Source of the DNA: Rhynchonema sp. JSB1_4
Lineage: Eukaryota > Nematoda > Chromadorea > Monhysterida > Xyalidae
Reading direction: 5' to 3'
Assembly (NCBI GenBank): GCA_030248065.1
Contig: JASAMV010000885.1
Coordinates: 16,401 to 80,400, forward strand
Length of the DNA: 64,000 bases
Positions 62,701 through 64,000 of the stretch are shown here, piece by piece. The position numbers and the translations under genes are program-made. The stretch's first letter is position 1; each line of letters opens with the position of its first letter. Below the pieces are notes generated by a model, which saw nothing but the letters and a program-made list of their open reading frames with translations, searched no databases and was not told the origin of the DNA.

Positions 62701-64000
62701 CAGTTTGACTGACCAAGCACAAGTTTTGTGCCAGTGACGCATTGTGTCGTGCATATTTCATTTCGCTCTGCGCACCTGAGTGTATGGAAATGACACGAAC
62801 GCGATGCTACCCTTACTGTTATCATAAGAACATCTCTCTGAGTACTGCTTGCGGCATGATCAGAACTGTCAGAACTTGTTGTTTCATCTGTTATCTGACT
62901 ATACCCTCGTCTACGTTAACCATATCTACCGTAGCCAAAGCCACCGTAACCAAACCCAACATCTACCGTAGCGCAATCAACCGTCACCCAAACATACAGT
63001 AATCGACCAATGCGAGTCCGGTGCTCACACGTGTGATGAAAACGCTCGTTGTGCGGTGCGCTCCGATTTGATCACGTATGCATGCAAATGCAATGATGGA
63101 TATCAGGCCATAGCCGGGGGTAAGCAACGGAAATATTTCCATTATCGTTCCTTTTGCAAATTATTTTTTTCCATGTATAGTAGATTTATAACTTCGTTGT
63201 CTCATGCTTTCTTACAGACGCAGGGAAACTTCCGTTTGAAGTCGAAGCAGGCAACAAGCTGGACACGCAGTGAACAAGCCACGCAGCTGGCTCGCGTGCG
63301 TTTCGAATGTTTCAGTCACACATACATGTGTGTTGAGCTTGTTGCCTGCCTCGACTTCGAACGGGAGTTTCCCTGCGTCTGTAAGAATGCATGAGGCAAC
63401 GAAATTAGAAATTCACTATACCAACCAGATACTGTATGCATAACGATCACATCAGCGAGAGAGGGGGAAACAATGTTCGGGGATATCGAATCAAATGTTT
63501 ACATTTTCGCAGGAAAGTGTGAGAAAGTGCGGCAGCGGACAACTAAGGACCCAACAGGTGGAATATTGAGTCGAACAACGACAACTGCACCACCTATCGT
63601 ACAGGCCAGGTGTGGGGGGGCAATCCAGGTCCTAGTTTAGTGATTTAGTTGATCAACATAATTCTGGAGACATTTCCAAAAGAACCAGACTGGTTTTGCA
63701 CACCAACTGATTCGCAGAGTAAGGCATCTGTAACGAGAAAATTGCAGATTCAGAAAATTCAGAATTCTGTGGTATCCACTTTTTCAGTGCCTGTGGCGGT
63801 TTCGAGATGTTCGGTATGTGCGTCGCCATTTGGATGATCATCGTTGCAATTCTGTTGCTGCTGCTCTTGATCGCTGCAATTGCCGGATTCATCTATTGGT
63901 CATTGCGTTGAAACATTAAATTTGCTTGAAAATTCAGGCAGAAATACGAATAAAATTGCAGGTTCCTGCGATGTCGCGACCACGATGATGACGACGATGA
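59730..64000 (+). CDS. MUP-4/MUA-3-like transmembrane matrix receptor (incomplete)
   Basis: Exons in order: LDLa (~59730-59867; [20 protein letters not shown]...DCADHSDE), a Cys-rich exon (~59940-60018; [19 protein letters not shown]), a basic exon (~60092-60145), LDLa (~60225-60339; [20 protein letters not shown] then LDQSDE), a long Ser/Thr/Pro mucin exon (~60408-61398), a second Thr-rich exon (~61570-61720), an EGF-like exon (~61795-61920; [16 protein letters not shown]), a SEA domain over two exons (~62009-62132, ~62460-62669; [12 protein letters not shown]), EGF (~63004-63118; [16 protein letters not shown]), and a membrane exon (~63790 on; [20 protein letters not shown]). This order is that of the nematode-specific receptors linking cuticle or apical matrix to epidermal hemidesmosome-like fibrous organelles. 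The 5' start is uncertain and the cytosolic tail runs off the window. Three exact TGATGTTTCA motifs lie inside the mucin exon. Confidence 0.82.
63192..63402. repeat. Inverted duplication of an exon-like segment
   Basis: About 70-bp arms, ATGCTTTCTTACAGACGCAG... and its inverted copy ...CTGCGTCTGTAAGAATGCAT, around a 70-bp centre. Each arm contains an acceptor-like TCTTACAG and then a frame [14 protein letters not shown]. The differences inside that frame fall at third codon positions. It lies between the second EGF exon and the next exon of the MUP-4-like gene. Confidence 0.65.

Overview
The window looks like nuclear DNA of a nematode. All protein genes are split by short GT-AG introns with acceptors ending in TTTCAG or similar. 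Several start codons sit a few bases after a TTTTCAG-like site, as in spliced-leader trans-splicing. One gene has the LDLa / mucin stretch / EGF / SEA / EGF / membrane-segment layout of the nematode MUP-4/MUA-3 matrix receptors, and there is a degenerate interstitial tract of the nematode telomere repeat TTAGGC. I suspect a non-Caenorhabditis, possibly Plectus-like lineage, but that is a guess.

Left genic block (1-16.6 kb): a polytopic membrane protein (+, 1649-5278), an unrecognised secreted protein (+, 5728-7648), a charged protein with a TPX2-like microtubule motif (+, 9064-11658), a small gene probably downstream of it in an operon-like arrangement (+, 12053-12839), and a PAF-acetylhydrolase alpha-like SGNH hydrolase (-, 13644-16557) whose introns 1 and 5 are swollen by transposons.

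Repeat block (15.3-35 kb): a dense, multi-level nest of short non-autonomous elements. Most have exact 8-bp target duplications and TIRs starting CA.TG, which points to hAT-type MITEs. Many families share one plan: TIR, G/C run, several copies of a family-specific word, AT-rich core, and often a CGCGCGC hairpin. The block also holds LINE 3' ends, CCAATA microsatellites used as insertion targets, a tRNA-like sequence, the TTAGGC tract, a roughly 2.4-kb palindrome built from already inserted elements, and a hAT remnant coding for the hATC region. Much of this lies inside intron 1 of a LITAF-like gene (30683-36182).

Right genic block (35-64 kb): two tandem LITAF-like genes, an ISCA2 mitochondrial Fe-S assembly gene whose last intron holds a 1.25-kb fold-back element, a cysteine-rich GPI-type surface protein, a predicted secreted carotenoid-oxygenase-like protein with a Thr-rich tail (-), two head-to-head MBOAT acyltransferase genes (HHAT/GUP type) with patches of near-identity that suggest gene conversion, and the MUP-4-like receptor running to the right edge.

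The most striking unexplained signal is the 10-mer TGATGTTTCA / TGAAACATCA. I found 20 exact copies by eye where about 0.1 would be expected by chance. They occur on both strands, in exons and introns, and none in the repeat block. The TGTTTCA core matches the core of the upstream motif of nematode 21U-RNA (piRNA) genes.
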